Below, in pieces: positions 23,530-35,735 of a stretch of 64,000 bases of DNA. Each line of letters begins with the position of its first letter. Within the stretch, counting starts at the first letter, position 1. Origin of the DNA: Nymphaea colorata (taxonomy: Eukaryota; Streptophyta; Magnoliopsida; Nymphaeales; Nymphaeaceae); the NCBI RefSeq assembly GCF_008831285.2, contig NC_045150.1:1936001-2000000 (forward strand), read 5' to 3'. The notes under the pieces were generated by a model. The model ran no database searches, was not told the DNA's origin, and saw nothing but the letters and a program-made list of their open reading frames with translations. Made by a program: the position numbers and the translations under genes.

Positions 23530-23859
23530 TTAGCAGCCCAGTTGCTGGTGATGTTGCTCCTGGGAGAGGAAGACGAGATGCCAAGTGAGACCCATGAGGG
23601 CCACCATGTTCAGCAGAGAAGAATAGCTGTTCAGAATCTTCAGCCTCTTGTTCATCTTCACTAGCCGCGACTTGACCGCCTCTTTCTCCAAATCCACTCT
23701 GCGCGGGGCGGCGCTGGTGGTTGTCACCTCTGCAGCAGCATTTCCAGTGACTGCGGCATCAGCAGCAGTTGCTGTCACATGGGTCTCCACTTGATCCATG
23801 TCGTCCATGTCACGACCTCTTCCTTCCTCCTTTTCCAGCTTCAGTCTGTCGTACATCAC
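23530..23859 (-). CDS. LEA/DUF4149 gene, exon 3 with stop
   Basis: 109 codons plus stop after acceptor ATTCTCCAG|GTG. It continues the conserved sequence as VMYDRLKLEKEEGRG and ends QLGC. Confidence 0.88.
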   Translation of the reverse strand: MMYDRLKLEKEEGRGRDMDDMDQVETHVTATAADAAVTGNAAAEVTTTSAAPRRVDLEKEAVKSRLVKMNKRLKILNSYSSLLNMVALMGLTWHLVFLSQEQHHQQLGC

Positions 23860-25644
23860 CTGGAGAATATAGCCAAGAAAGAAACAAACTTGAATGCACA
23901 TCTTCAAAGCTTTGAAGTCAACAATCTCTCAGGAGAATTTTCAGATCTCAATTTTTCATAGTCAGGTTCACTTTTTCATTTCATTAGCCTGAAGTTTTGA
24001 TGAGGATTTCCGATTTAACATTTCTGATTCAAATCTTCAACCCTAACTCAAATATCCAACCTCAAATCTTGAATGGTAGTAAGTTCGAATTGCCAATGAA
24101 TACTTCTAATTCGATATTAATTTCAGCGATTCAAATTGGGGATCCAGTGCAAACCAAACAAAAAGCCTAGAAAATGTGCAGTTAGAGAGCTCGCCTTTGT
24201 CGCACGAGGTTCTATACACAGCATATTGACCAGAACGAATCCTAGGGAGGCGAGGAGATTGAAGGCCTGAAGTTTATCGGCTCTGCTCGCAGACGACCAC
24301 CGGCGAGACAAGTAGTGCGTGATCAGACAGATTCCGATGCTGTAGGTCATTGTCCGGAAGTAGACCGGATATAACTTGCTCTGCACCACGCCGAGCTGCT
24401 GTCTCGGCAACGCCCTCGCCAGGACGTGGCTCGACACGAACGTCACCCAGAAGCAAGTTCCATAGACCACCGAGAATGCTAGCGAATGCAGCAGCCGCAT
24501 CAACGAGCCCAGAGTCTCAAGTGAAATTGCGTACATTGCAGCGTCGTATAGAACATCCCTGCCTCTCTGAATTATGTCTGTGATGTTTCTTTTTCCTTCC
24601 GCCGCTGCATCCTGCGACCTTTCTGCAGCTTCATGGACCTTATTTCCTGCTTCTCGGGCCTTCTCCGCTCGGCCGTAAACATCCTGAGCCTTTTCCTTCA
24701 CTTCTCGAGCCTTCTCCTCGAAACGTCCATAGGCGCGCTGCGCCTTCTCCTTCGCTTCTCTGGCCACCTCCTGTGCTGTTTCTGATCCACCACGTTTGAT
24801 TTTTTCAGCACCACTTCCAACAGTCTCAGCTGCACTATCTTTCACTCTTTTGGCTCTGCTCACGACGTCTCCCATCTGTTTTTCGCTGGCGTCCTTCACT
24901 TTCTCTGCGACGTCTTCGCCGCCGTGCACTGCCTTTCGTGCGGCCTCTTTCGCAGAGGCTTCCATATCGGCCGCCCTGCTTGAAATCTTGTCATGGACGT
25001 CTACAACCTTCTCTTTCGCGGCAGCAAATGCTCCCGATATCTTCTCCTTGCAGGAACCAAGGGCATCACAGATCTTCGAGCCCTGTTTCACCTCTGTTTC
25101 TTCACCACCGGGGGAGACTGCCAGACCAAGGTTAGGGGGAACCGATGCCGTTTCCTTCAGCTTCTCCTCGTCTGAAGCACCTCGAGTTTTCTTCTGTTGA
25201 ACCTTGTCACCGACTCCCTTCGATTCTCCTATAGCTCTTTCAACTGAAGCACTTTCTTCTACAACTGAAATAACGGGGAAAAACGTACTCCAACTTTTAC
25301 TGATGCAAATTACCTCTCTTTGCATACATTATTAACAAGCATTTAAAACTTTCCTTATATTTTCATTAGCTCCATTGAGATTTGCATAAAACTACAGAAG
25401 AAGAAGAAGAAGAAGAAGAAGAAGAAGAAGAAGAATTACACTTGGAACACTCACCTTGGCGGGGAGTTGCGGAAGGACGGAGGCCCTCCCTCTCATACTC
25501 GACGACGATTACACGGTGGCCTTCTTTCACCAAGACATCGCCGCTGGTGGACGCCGTCTCTCCTCCTCTCTCCGGCGGAGGAGACCAAACACCCGCCGCT
25601 GCCAGCGAGCTCACCAGCAGCATCAAACCCACTGCGTGCATCAT
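23530..25644 (-). CDS. LEA-domain protein with TMEM205-like (DUF4149) membrane domain
   Basis: Exons 25644-25455, 25264-24195 and 23859-23530 join to 529 residues. Residues 1-20 form a hydrophobic signal peptide (MMHAVGLMLLVSSLAAAGVW), followed by VLVKEGHRVIVVEYE. Residues about 128-290 are Ala/Lys/Glu-rich, LEA-like and amphipathic (AREAKEKAQRAYGRFEEKAR). Residues about 318-420 hold several membrane segments (LMRLLHSLAFSVVYGTCFWV; FNLLASLGFVLVNMLC) ending IEPRATK. Exon 3 gives VMYDRLKLEKEEGRGRD and a last hydrophobic segment (LNMVALMGLTWHLVFL). The same order occurs in Arabidopsis LEA-domain proteins of the AT1G72100 type, from which I infer the family. The function is uncertain: LEA parts are linked to dehydration tolerance, and the membrane domain suggests an endomembrane protein. 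Intron 2 needs a GC donor. Splicing is inferred. Confidence 0.9.
23860..24194 (-). other. Inferred GC-AG intron (335 bp)
   Basis: On the minus strand exon 2 ends ACAAAG and the intron starts GCGAGC. The acceptor is CTCCAG. The exon join gives EPRATK-VMYDR, as expected for the family, while no GT occurs at that position. Reading through instead adds a tail not expected for this family and stops at 24123. Confidence 0.75.
24195..25264 (-). CDS. LEA/DUF4149 gene, exon 2
   Basis: 1070 bases, from acceptor TTATTTCAG|TTG to the codons for IEPRATK at the GC donor. It carries the LEA-like region and most of the membrane domain. Confidence 0.9.
25455..25644 (-). CDS. LEA/DUF4149 gene, exon 1
   Basis: 63 codons plus one base from the ATG at 25644, ending at a consensus donor AAG|GTGAGT. 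It carries the signal peptide. The following intron (25265-25454) contains a GAA/TTC trinucleotide run at about 25396-25436. Confidence 0.88.
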
Positions 25645-25756
25645 CTTCTCTCTCCCAATACCTGTTCTTCCGGTTTCAGTCGAAGGGGGAACCGCTTATC
25701 CTTCTCAGGTGACGCCCAACTTCCACTTCGCCGCTCAAATTCTCGGAGGACACATC

Positions 25757-25854
25757 CCACGTTGTAAAGGCGCTAAACCAGCAGCCTGCACGTCTCACTT
25801 AAACCGACACGCGGCGTCTAAGTGTCCTTTTCTGAACTTCAGATATCACCACGT
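25757..25854 (-). promoter_or_regulatory. Two ABRE-like ACGTGG motifs upstream of the LEA/DUF4149 gene
   Basis: CCACGT occurs on the plus strand at 25757-25762 and 25849-25854, reading ACGTGG towards the gene at about 113 and 205 bp before its ATG. ACGTGG is the core of abscisic-acid response elements, which fits a LEA-type gene. The link to this gene is inference. Confidence 0.45.
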
Positions 25855-25869
25855 AGCAGGATAGGGTTG

Positions 25870-26929
25870 TGTCTCTTGGGATGTTGCCGTCTCTCCGGTG
25901 CCTTCGAATGAGAACAATCATGGATCGAGGACGCAAACGGGTCCGTCTTTTCAAATGTTTTCAATAAATATTTTAAACATTTTCTTATTTTCTGATTGTC
26001 TTTTACAGTTTTTAATTTTTTTCTCGAAGAGTTAATTTTTCAAGTGGTTTGTGCTGATTTGCGTTAGTGAATGGAATGACTCGACCGATTCGGTTCCTGA
26101 ATGAGATCTCCTTATTCGTTTTTTCTTACTCTTTTCTAATTCTCATTTTCAAGCCAAAATTCTTGCCCTAGACGGACTTTACATTTTCAGAGTTACCATT
26201 CACACTGGGTTACATGACTCTTGGCTAACATTTTTTTCGTTTTTCGGGTCAAAAATTCGACATCTAACTTTTTTACCGTTTCACTAAAAACATGAATTTT
26301 TCTAGTGAAATTTCAAAAAACAGATTCATAATTATAACTATAGGCGAAAAGTAGGCTAGGAAAAGAAAATTTCCTTTTCCACCAAGGAACAATAACGTAC
26401 CAAATAACAAGGACAAATACAAAGTAGAGAAGTGATTGAAGACAAACAAGTACCAAAAACGAGTAAAGTGAAGCAATGAGAAAAAATAAGAAGAAAATTT
26501 CCTCAAGGGGAGGGGTGGCCCGAAATAAGGACGCTGCCGGAAAGAGGGGCAGCGTTGGCGTCCTTCGGTTCGTTCCATTCCATGGGACCCGAAATAAACT
26601 CAAAAAGGGCAAGGCAGTTTGAGTCCATCGTTAGACACGCGAGGATAGTGAACTCTGATGTTTCGGTGAAAAAATAAATAAATTAAATAAAAGCAGGGTG
26701 ATGATCCGTTCTTGTAGGATCGGACAGCGGCATTGAGAGTCACGTTATATAATATATATATATATATATATATAATGGTGATTGGCATTTTAAAGTCACC
26801 TTAGTGTCTAATCCAGACCGTCCTATCCAATATAATGAACGATTAAAGAGAAAAATAAAAAGGAAAGATGATTAGCATTTTTGCTCAAACTCAACCTTTG
26901 CAATGGCATGACAAACGCACGCCTTAGTG
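25870..26929. other. Intergenic spacer
   Basis: No gene recognised. A bulged hairpin occurs at about 26528-26564 (arms AAGGACGC and GCGTCCTT), and a TA microsatellite at about 26750-26775. The two 100-codon minus frames near 26273-26612 overlap in different frames and show no motifs. Confidence 0.45.
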
Positions 26930-27405
26930 ATATATGTGAAAATGGGCTTATGGAATCAGCTGATACAAAATTTGAGATTGAAACAGTTCCAATGCCGTGA
27001 ATCCAATCATCATCGGTGCAGCAGGTTCACCACCAAATGCTCCAGGATGAGTCCAAGAGCGACTAGCGGCAAAAGCAGAGACAGAGGAAGAAGGTGAAGT
27101 AGAAGAAAACAAGAAGAAAGTGATGATTCTCGGGTTTCCTTCTAAGAGGCTCCTGTAGGGCAATAAACCCAAAGATTACACCATAAATATGAGAGTTGTT
27201 AGGCATAAATAGGCCAGCCTCTTAGGTTTCTCCGAAGCCCAACAGGCGGTTAGGGTGTGAGAGAGTTGATGCAGAGAAAACAGATAAAGATAAATCTTAA
27301 TTTATTAATAATTGATTTTCATTTGTAAACTATTTTTAAGTTAATCTCGTAACTGTCTCGCAGTTATGAGATGTTCGGATAGGGCTCTGTGGCCACTATC
27401 CAACA
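26930..27405 (-). repeat. 3' LTR of the minus-strand copia element (left edge uncertain)
   Basis: On the minus strand it starts TGTTGGATAGTGGCCACAGA, directly after the polypurine tract CCAAGTGGGAGA (27406-27417). The left boundary is approximate because there is no second LTR to compare with. A possible end is TTTTCACA at about 26934-26941. Confidence 0.55.
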
Positions 27406-30400
27406 TCTCCCACTTGGCCATGAGACTAGTAGTTTGCTTCAACTATGTGTGAGTTTTCTCATTTAATTAGTTACGTAGTTTTTCATAATTGGTTTATCCA
27501 TCGTAACTTAAACTTTGTTCATGATTTACAGCGAGGTTTTCCGTTCAATAGTTTTTCTGTTGCAACCTTTCAAATATATCTTAAGGGATACATGTTTTTA
27601 AAAACAACATTTAAACATTCCCTTAATTAAGGGACCAGCTATCATATTATTGGTAGACATAAATTCATTTTTCTCAATCATTTCATGAACATAATGATAT
27701 TTTACCATTGTATACTTACTCTTTGACATAACAGCTCCATTTTTCATAAGAGATATCGCTGTCTGATTATCACAGTATAGTTGAACTGGTTGATGATCAA
27801 GATCTAATTTCAAGTCTTTCAAGAACCGATTTATTCAGACAACAAAAGTAGTTACAAAAGTAGTTGCAACATTACAAGCTACATACTCTGCTTCTTGTGT
27901 GTGTTGAGGAATACATCCCTGTTTCTTATAGGATCAGAGTTTCGCTCTACCTCCAAAGAGAAATACATACCTAGAAGTAGACATACTGTCCTCTTTGCAT
28001 CCTGCAATATCTACATCGGAATAGCCAACTAGAGTTAGCTCATTGGCTTAATAGGACAATTTCAGTCCTTTCATTCCTTTAATATACCAAAAAATTCTTT
28101 TAACTACTTGCAGTGAGGCCAACCAAGGTTACTTTGATAACGGCTCACCAGACTGATAGGAAAACTTATGTCTGGTCTAGTACAAAATATTAAATACATC
28201 AAACTGCCAACAACTTATGTATATGAAACATTTAATTTTTGTTACCCTTCACCAGGACAATCATTCCCGCTTAAATTTGCTCCTTTAGCTATAGGAGTCC
28301 CAATCAGTTTGAAGTCTTGCATTCGAAATTTCTTTAAGATATAATCAATATATCGTTCTTAGCTCAAACTCAAAATTCTCGAGTGATCTTTATTATTATA
28401 TAGGATGTTTCACTCAAGTCCTTCATTTCTAAGTTCTTATTCAACCAAGTCTTTGTTTTGTATACCATGTCGTTATGATTTCATGTTAATAAAATGTCAT
28501 CGACATATAATGATAGGATACAAAAAGGACTCCCACTTTTTCATATATATATACAATGGTCTAGTTGGTTTGCTACGTATCTAAGTTTTGTAATTGCTTT
28601 ATGAAAAGGAAAGTACCACTGTCTAGGGGACTGCTTCAAGCCGTACAACGATTTATTTAGTGTGTACACTTTTTCTTCATTTTCTTTGACGATATATCCT
28701 TATGGTTGAGTCATATATATGGTTTTATTTAACTCACTATTGAGAAAAGCAGTTTTTACATTTATCTAGCAAATATTTAAGTCATATAATGCTGCGATAG
28801 CAAAAATTATTCTGATTGATGTAAACTTTACTACCGGTAAATATGTTTTTAAGTAATCAATTTCTTTCTTTTGGGAAAAACCTTTTGCCACCAATCTAGC
28901 TTTAAATTTCTTGACTGATCCATCAGCTTTATACTTCTTCCTTAGCACCCATTTACATCAATGGGTCTTATATCATCAAGAAGATCTACTAATTCTTATA
29001 CCTTATTCTTTTCTATGGATTCAATTTTATCATCCATAGCATTTACCCAATCTGGCGATTCATGCGAGTTTATGGTTTCGTCATATGTCAGATTGTCGAA
29101 CATTTCGTCAATGTATGTTAAATAGCATAACTCCTCTGCAAGATATACATAGTAATAACTTAAATATGAAGGAGAAGCTCTAGGTCTTTTATGACCTAAC
29201 AATGTCTGAGATGACGAGGTACTCAGATCAGTTAGTTCATTACCTAACTAATTTTCAGTTGATTCATTACCAGACTGTTCCTCAGATGGTTCATGTTCTA
29301 CTGGTTTATTACCAAACTATTTTCCAGTCTGTTCATTACTAGACTGTGTCTCTGAATAAATTAGATCATCCAGTATATCAATTTGATCTTCAACTAGATC
29401 AATATCTTTATTATTGAGTTCTTCTAGAAACTCTACATCTATACTTTCTATAAGTACCATAGTTGAGTGATATAATTTGTAGCCTTTGGATCATTTTAGA
29501 TATCCAATAAACACATATCTTACTGATCTGTTATCTAGTTTATCCATTTTTGGATCTAAAACCTTCACGTGTGCTGCAGATCCCTATCTCTTGAGATGTT
29601 TCAAATTTGGTTTTACACATGTCCATTTCTCATAAGGAGTGGTTGAGACTACTTTGCAGGGCACTCGATTGATTATATATATAGTTGTTAATGTAGCTTC
29701 ACCATAAAAAACTTTTGGTAATTGTGCACTGCCAACATGGATCTCACCATGTTCAAAAGGGTTTGTTACACCTCCCAGCGACACTATTTTGTTGCGGTGT
29801 TTTAAGCATTGTTGTTTGCCTATTAAATTCAAGACCTTTACAGTATTCGAGGAATTCATTTGATATATATTTTCCACCTCGATCAGACCTTATAATTTTG
29901 ACATATTTCCCAAGTTTGCTTTTCGACTTCTGCCTTATATTTCATGAACTTATCAAGAGCTTCAGACTTATATTTAATCAAGTAAAAATAACCAAATCTT
30001 AAAAAGTTGTCAATAAATGTTATAAAGTATAACTTGCCACTATGTGTTTGGACTCTGAATGGTCCATAGATATCTATATGAATTATTTTCAATAGTTCAA
30101 TGGCCCGAATTACTTCGGATGGAAAGGGTTTTCTTGCCATCTTTCCATATAAACATGACTCGCATTGCGTGAAATCATTTATATTTATATAGGGTATTAA
30201 TCTTTGTTGTGCTAGAATCTTCATCTTTTTTATGCTTATATGGTTTAATCTTTCATGTCATAACTTTGTAATCACATTCATTGCATAGTCAATATAAGCA
30301 GAGTTGGAAGCTTTATTTATTTCATTAAGTTTGAACATACTATGTTCTTTTACATATTTTCCACCGAACATGGTCATTCCATGTTTTCCCACTGTGACCT

Positions 30401-31605
30401 TCCCCAGAACAAAACAAACTTCAAAACCTCTCTTAGTTAGTGCGAAAACAGACACCAGATTCCTCCTCATGGAGGGGACATATAAAACCTCATTAAGAAC
30501 GACACTGGTGCCTACAACATTCAGTCGATATGACCCAACTCCCATGACATCAAAGTATGAGTTATTTCTCATGTAGACCTTGTGATCTCTCGGACTCAGA
30601 TCTTCCATACAAATCATACCTTCTTTTGTTTTTGCGATGTGATGAGTAGCCCCTGAATCTACTCACCAACCAGTCAGATCTCCATCTGCAAACAAACATT
30701 ATGACACTACACAGATGACTTCTCTGTCGGAGTCCCCTTGCTATTTCCTCCTGTTGTTGTTGCCCTAACCATTGTTGTATTTCTTATTCGAGAATTTTGT
30801 CCTGCAGTTTTTCTTGATATGTCCAGGCTTTCCACACCTGTAGCATTTCACTACAGTTCCTTGAGATTTTTGAGTTCCTACAAAATTTTCCTTAAACTTG
30901 CCATGGTTTCATTTTTTAAATTGCTTGGGCCTTATAGGCACACAACTACTAGCAGGTTTATCTTGGACTGTCATTAATTATGCATTTTTTCTCTTGGCTA
31001 GGCGTTGTTGTTGAATAACTAACTGTATAGGAAGCTTTTCCAAAGTTAAAATATCAAATTGAAAACTCAAGGTAGTGGCTGTCATATCCCAAGAAGGTGG
31101 TAGGCTGTTCAGGATGGTACTGATCTACATGTTGTCAAATATGACATTTCCCACTATGGCTAGATCTTTAGCCATGACCAACATCTTGTTAACATGTTCC
31201 ACTACTTTGTCTAACTTTTTCATTTTATATAAATTGTACTGTTTTAATAGCAACTGTACATGCATCGTAGTAGTGGTTTGTATTTAGTGGAGATAGTGTC
31301 AAATATTTCCTTAGTTGTGGACAATCTTCAAATACCTTGATCAGATCATCTTCCATGAAGGCTAACACGATGGTTTTAGCCATCAAATCATCATTTTCAA
31401 AGGACTCATATACCCTTATTTCCTCATCTATAGGTTCATCTCCTAAAATGAAAAAGGGCTGGTTGATTATGTAAACTAGCCTGTCAAGAGTCAAGGCCAA
31501 CATGATCCTACGTTTCCATGCGTGGAAGTTTGTTACATTGAGTTTTTCGGTCTTGGCTAATTCTGAGGCTCCCACTCTTGAAGTTATTTCTAAATTAATT
31601 TTCAT
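26930..31605 (-). mobile_element. Decayed Ty1/copia retrotransposon, minus strand
   Basis: On the minus strand: gag (31605-31225, EKLNVTNFHAWKRRIMLALT), zinc knuckle CYRCGKPGHIKKNC (about 30847-30806, complete), protease VDSGATHHIAK (about 30663-30631), GAG-pre-integrase and integrase (30617-29584: CESCLYGKMARKPFP, IHIDIYGPF), RT (28960-28490, LYVDDILLT at about 28510), and RNase H with QEAEYVA (about 27895) and LYCDNQTAISLMKNGA. Many stops and frameshifts. The 3' LTR begins at 27405, after the purine-rich GTGGGAGA. A 5' LTR and primer site are not visible, so the 5' end appears lost near 31620. Confidence 0.88.
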
Positions 31606-32959
31606 GGCAAGTAAAGAACAATAAATAAAGGGAAAGCATCATAATGAATATCACATCAAGAGATCTCCAATAATATTCTAAAGTGTCATTCAGAAGCAAG
31701 GAAATCTCATATTTAAATTTAGAACATGAATTTCCCTTTTATTTTCAAAGTTACTTTCAGAACCCTTTTTCTCAATTTTTAATATGCTGGAGGGTTCCTT
31801 TACCCAATTGTTCATAAAATCTCGGTTTACTGCTGAAATTGCAAAATAATTTTTTGAAACCCTCTTTCAGCAATTTATAATAACTCTGAGGTATTACTAT
31901 GTATTTCATATAGAATCCATGGTTTTTGCTGAAATTAACTTTCGCAAGCCTCTTTGTGAAAAGTTTTTAGCAAAAATTTTGCGGCATTAATTTCTAAAAA
32001 ATGTGACAGTGTTTTTGAAAAAAATGCTGAAATGGTGGAATAATTCTGTAATTTTTAAATTTTTAGTATAAAACCCCTTTCGAACCGAATTTTCTCATTT
32101 TCGAGTTTTCCTTCTCTCTCCTCTTGAGAGATTCTCTCTCCTCTCGTGAAACCCTCTACTAGGGTTTCGTTTGCCATGCCTTCGCTACTATTCTTTTTCT
32201 GGCCATTCTCTACAATTTCTGCGAGGAGGATCTGCTCAACTACTTGTACCACACAGAGGACGACCGGAGCACCTTCCGACGAGGCCCTTTTCCACTAGAT
32301 TGGGGTTTCAGGTCGTCGCCAGAAAAATAAAATAGAAAGTTTGGGTCAGCCGAAAAAAGGAAGCAACGATGGAAACTTCGGCTGCACGAGCGACGACAAG
32401 ATTTCCTCCAATCGTTCTCAAAGGATAGGGTTTATGTCACTCAGAACTATCAACCCTCTCTGCTACTTATGGGTTGTCGCCGGGAGAAAAAAACAACACA
32501 CAAAAGGGTTCAGATAGAGCACTGTAGGGAGTCTGCCAGAAAAAAAGCAGCCACAGACTTTTTGGCTGCGTCAGTGGGTCCCGCGAAATTATCTGTCCAA
32601 GGTATCTTTTTCCCTTATTATTTGTTATATGTCAAGTAGAGCAAGCTCAGTTTCTGTCGCCGAAGGCAGAGTCTGCTTCGTAATACTTTAGCAATAGTGT
32701 GTTTTGTGGACGTTTTTGGTTTCTTATACAAGTCACTGTGTTTTATTTTCGACACTTCCATCCATAACACTCAATAGATATGCTTTTTCAGGTTTAAAGC
32801 TCGACACTAATATCTGTTTCTCTCAGACTCAGAGATACAAAAAATAGAGCACAATATGATATATCACATCTGTAGAACCATAAAAAAATTCACACTATCA
32901 TGCTTCATGCTTTAGATTAGTATAGTCTAGCATGGTTTCACATTCTCGCACATTCACAA
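31606..32959. other. Spacer between two minus-strand copia elements
   Basis: Nothing firmly recognised. A GAGAGA/TCTCTC-rich block at about 32100-32160 followed by GTTTCGTTTGCCATG looks like part of an LTR leader or a UTR, but no primer site or LTR pair supports this. Confidence 0.35.
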
Positions 32960-34834
32960 GACTCACATTCATGAAACATGATCTGAAAAAAAAAAAAAGT
33001 GTTTCGAGACTCCAAAATCAATTATCCAACAACCTTTAGAAGTAGTTTTACCTGTAGAGTATGCTGAACTTGTGACAGCTGTAGATGCCGATGAGGTAGA
33101 AGGAGTAGCATTTGATCTATGCTCCATAATTAAATCAATTTCAGCTGGACTTAAATTAAGAGATGTAGCATCTACTGAAGCAGCAGTGGGATTCGACTTA
33201 TGAGTTATATTGATAGACTGTGTGTTTGGAGTAGAACTAGATGAAGGTGTCACAGTCGAAGAAGTGGATGAGTTAGGTTTACCCACTTTGTTCTAGTACC
33301 TATCCTCTAAGTGACCAAGACGACCACAGTATGTACACTGAAGTCTTCCACGTCCTCCAGGACCTCGGCCTCTTCCTCTACCATGGGAAGAGTATAGTCG
33401 ACTTCTTCCTCCTCCAAATGAGGCAAGGGTAGAAGGCTGTGAGTTGTTCGAGGATGGAGGAAGAATAACAGCCAATCTGTTTAGCTTATTGAAGGCCTCA
33501 TCAAGATCAAGAAAATCTGAACCTATAAGCATTTGAGCCTTGGATGCAAAATAATCAGAAGATAGTCCAGCAAGAAATTTAAGCACAATCATTTGCTTCA
33601 TGTGAGATTTGAAACAATGCTTATAGGGCAGTTTTATGGAATTCATCTTTTCATAAGTAAACTTCAACTTTGTAAAGTATTCCATCAATTCCATGTCACC
33701 TTGCTGCATTTGTAACAATTCTTGCTGAACCTGTAAAATTTTGTTGATGTTTTTTAACTTGAGAGTATGTCTGTCAAAGAAAATTCCACATATCTTTGAC
33801 TGTATTATAATAACAAAGCCCTGTCGCAATGTAGGGCTGAGTGCTATTCAAAAGCCAAGCACTAATAATGTTGTTTTCTTCCTCCCAGCGTGCGTATTTA
33901 CCAGTCTTTTCAACTGGTTCATCTTCTTCCAATATATATTTCTTTCCATGTCCAACGACTGACAACATGAAGGTTCTAGCCCATACATCATAGTTGGCTC
34001 CATCAAGTTTGATAGTAGATCCAAACGAGAACGAATTTGAGAAAGTTTTGTATTCAACACTTGCCTCTATGTGCTGATTTCCAGATTCAGTTCTATCAAG
34101 TTGTATAGATCTGTTGGCAGCCATGATAAAATCTCAAAATAGGAAAATATGAAAGGTCTCGGCAGACTGAATATTGACAAATAAGAGATCAAGTCAATCA
34201 CCAACAGGGAAGAATATCTCTGCAATCATTATTTCTGCAGCCCCACCACTGCTACAGCAATACTACACAAATTTCCAGATGCAGATAGCTGGCAGCTAAC
34301 GTGCACAGGTTTGACAACAGACTTCAATACCAACCTGTTTGCTTCACTCAACTTCAACGATGTTTTGACTTTGATGATCCACCAGGCATCGTAGGACCAA
34401 ACAGATCAGAATTTCCTGGTCTGAACTTCTTCAACGGCAGCACACAACTAAGTAGATCAGAATTTATCTGATCTGAACATCGTCACTGCAGCAACTGAAT
34501 CAGATCTAATACGTCGCAACATGTAGATCTAAACAACGACGTCAGATTTTTTTTTGAGCAACTGAATCAGATCTGATACACCGCAACATGTAGATCTGAA
34601 TGACGACATCAGATTTTTGTTTTTCAGCAACTTCATGACTTCGACAGCAACATAAGGGTATTAATCACATTTTTACATGTTAAACGTGATTAACCCCTTT
34701 CCACCAAACAGTCCCACAGTATCTTTTGAAGGAAGCAGCAACTTTAGACATCCAACCTTGTCGTGAATGAGGGGATGAGAAAAAGAGAAGAAGGGAAGCC
34801 GTGTGAAACCCTAGATGGCACGGTCCTAGGTCCA

Positions 34835-34847
34835 TGTCTCTGATACC
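34835..34847 (-). other. Primer binding site
   Basis: Minus strand TGGTATCAGAGAC, matching the initiator Met-tRNA site except near its end. Confidence 0.8.
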
Positions 34848-35087
34848 ATGTTACATAGATGAAGAGAAGAGGGAGAAGAGAAGAACATGAGGAATGAGGA
34901 GAGAATAGGTAGCAGTCATCAATCTTACGGCTGGTCCTTTTCCATCAGACTAAATAAGGGTTAGCGTTATGTATAACCCTTTACATAAAGAGTCCAACAA
35001 AATTTTAAAAATTCAGAAAGCTACCTAATCTCAAATTCCAAAATACATAATACTTTAAATACCAAAGCCAAGCACGTTTCCTCAACA
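34848..35087 (-). repeat. 5' LTR of the truncated copia element
   Basis: On the minus strand it starts TGTTGAGGAAACGTGCTTGG and ends ATGTAACA, followed directly by the primer site. No partner LTR is present. Confidence 0.75.
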
Positions 35088-35089
35088 AT

Positions 35090-35735
35090 AACAATTTATC
35101 TTTATGTGAGAAAATTGCTTCCAGGCCTGGTGCCATTCTAATTCAATGCTAGCTGAAAAAGCAAACATGACCCTAAACAACTTGGTGAAGTGTCCAAAAA
35201 ACATCAAGATCATGGTAGAAAATAGACTTTTGGAACCTCTTCTCAGCAACCTGATTGAAGGTATGCACTTGATATCTATAGACTGGATTGCATCCTAACT
35301 GCACCTGCGTTTTCTCAACTACTCTACAGTGTCATTTGCATATTCACACAGGGATATGCAATGGCCAGAAGTGACCAAAAACTAGATGTAGGTATGCATG
35401 TATCATGTATTTCTGTGTCCTGTCAGTAGGAAGAAAAATGTGAAGACCAAAAATTTGCCACATTTTCTGCCCAAAATTTTTGGCAGAACAGCCTACAAAA
35501 GTCAATCCTCTCCCTCAGCAAAGCTTCATGTAAAACAAAAAGGAGCATAAAAAAAAGGTATTTTTCCAAAAACTAGCAAACAAACCTCTGTTTTTAAGAA
35601 ATGATGTTTGCTTTGTGAGGAAAATGTTGAGAACACAAAAGCATTCTGTCTACAGAAAAAGATTATCTATGGATCCATTTTTTGGAAGGTGCAGAGCTTT
35701 TCGGCTTTGAATTTGGAAAAAACTGTTTTCAATAC
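35090..35735 (+). repeat. Segmental duplication, copy A (partner 61905-62552)
   Basis: From AACAATTTATCTTTATGTGA to CTGTTTTCAATAC this block matches 61905-62552 across exon and intron with scattered substitutions and small indels. Both copies are on the plus strand, 26.8 kb apart. In A the left edge is a copia LTR; in B the right edge is a copia element. Confidence 0.92.

Larger units (their letters stand above)
32960..35087 (-). mobile_element. Truncated Ty1/copia element (5' LTR, gag, part of protease), minus strand
   Basis: A 240-bp LTR (34848-35087), primer site, gag and the first part of protease. Gag starts at 34124 (MAANRSIQLDRTES) and includes KLDGANYDVWARTFMLSVVG and a Gly/Arg-rich stretch before the zinc knuckle. 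The knuckle's last Cys is Tyr (CTYCGRLGHLEDRY) and the protease motif reads WIIDFGVSKH instead of DSGAS. The rest of pol is absent: the element stops near an A-run at about 32985-32997. Its LTR edge at 35087 cuts directly into the U-box pseudogene. Confidence 0.85.

Noticed and set aside
24796-25200. 134-codon plus-strand frame
   Set aside because: Antisense shadow of the LEA-like exon, whose regular codon use keeps the opposite strand open.
25382-25864. 160-codon plus-strand frame with a poly-Glu start
   Set aside because: It is antisense to exon 1 of the LEA/DUF4149 gene and the poly-Glu comes from the GAA repeat in its intron.
31606-32960. 5' LTR of the copia element at 26930-31605
   Set aside because: No sequence here matches its 3' LTR and there is no TGGTATCAGAG primer site on the minus strand.
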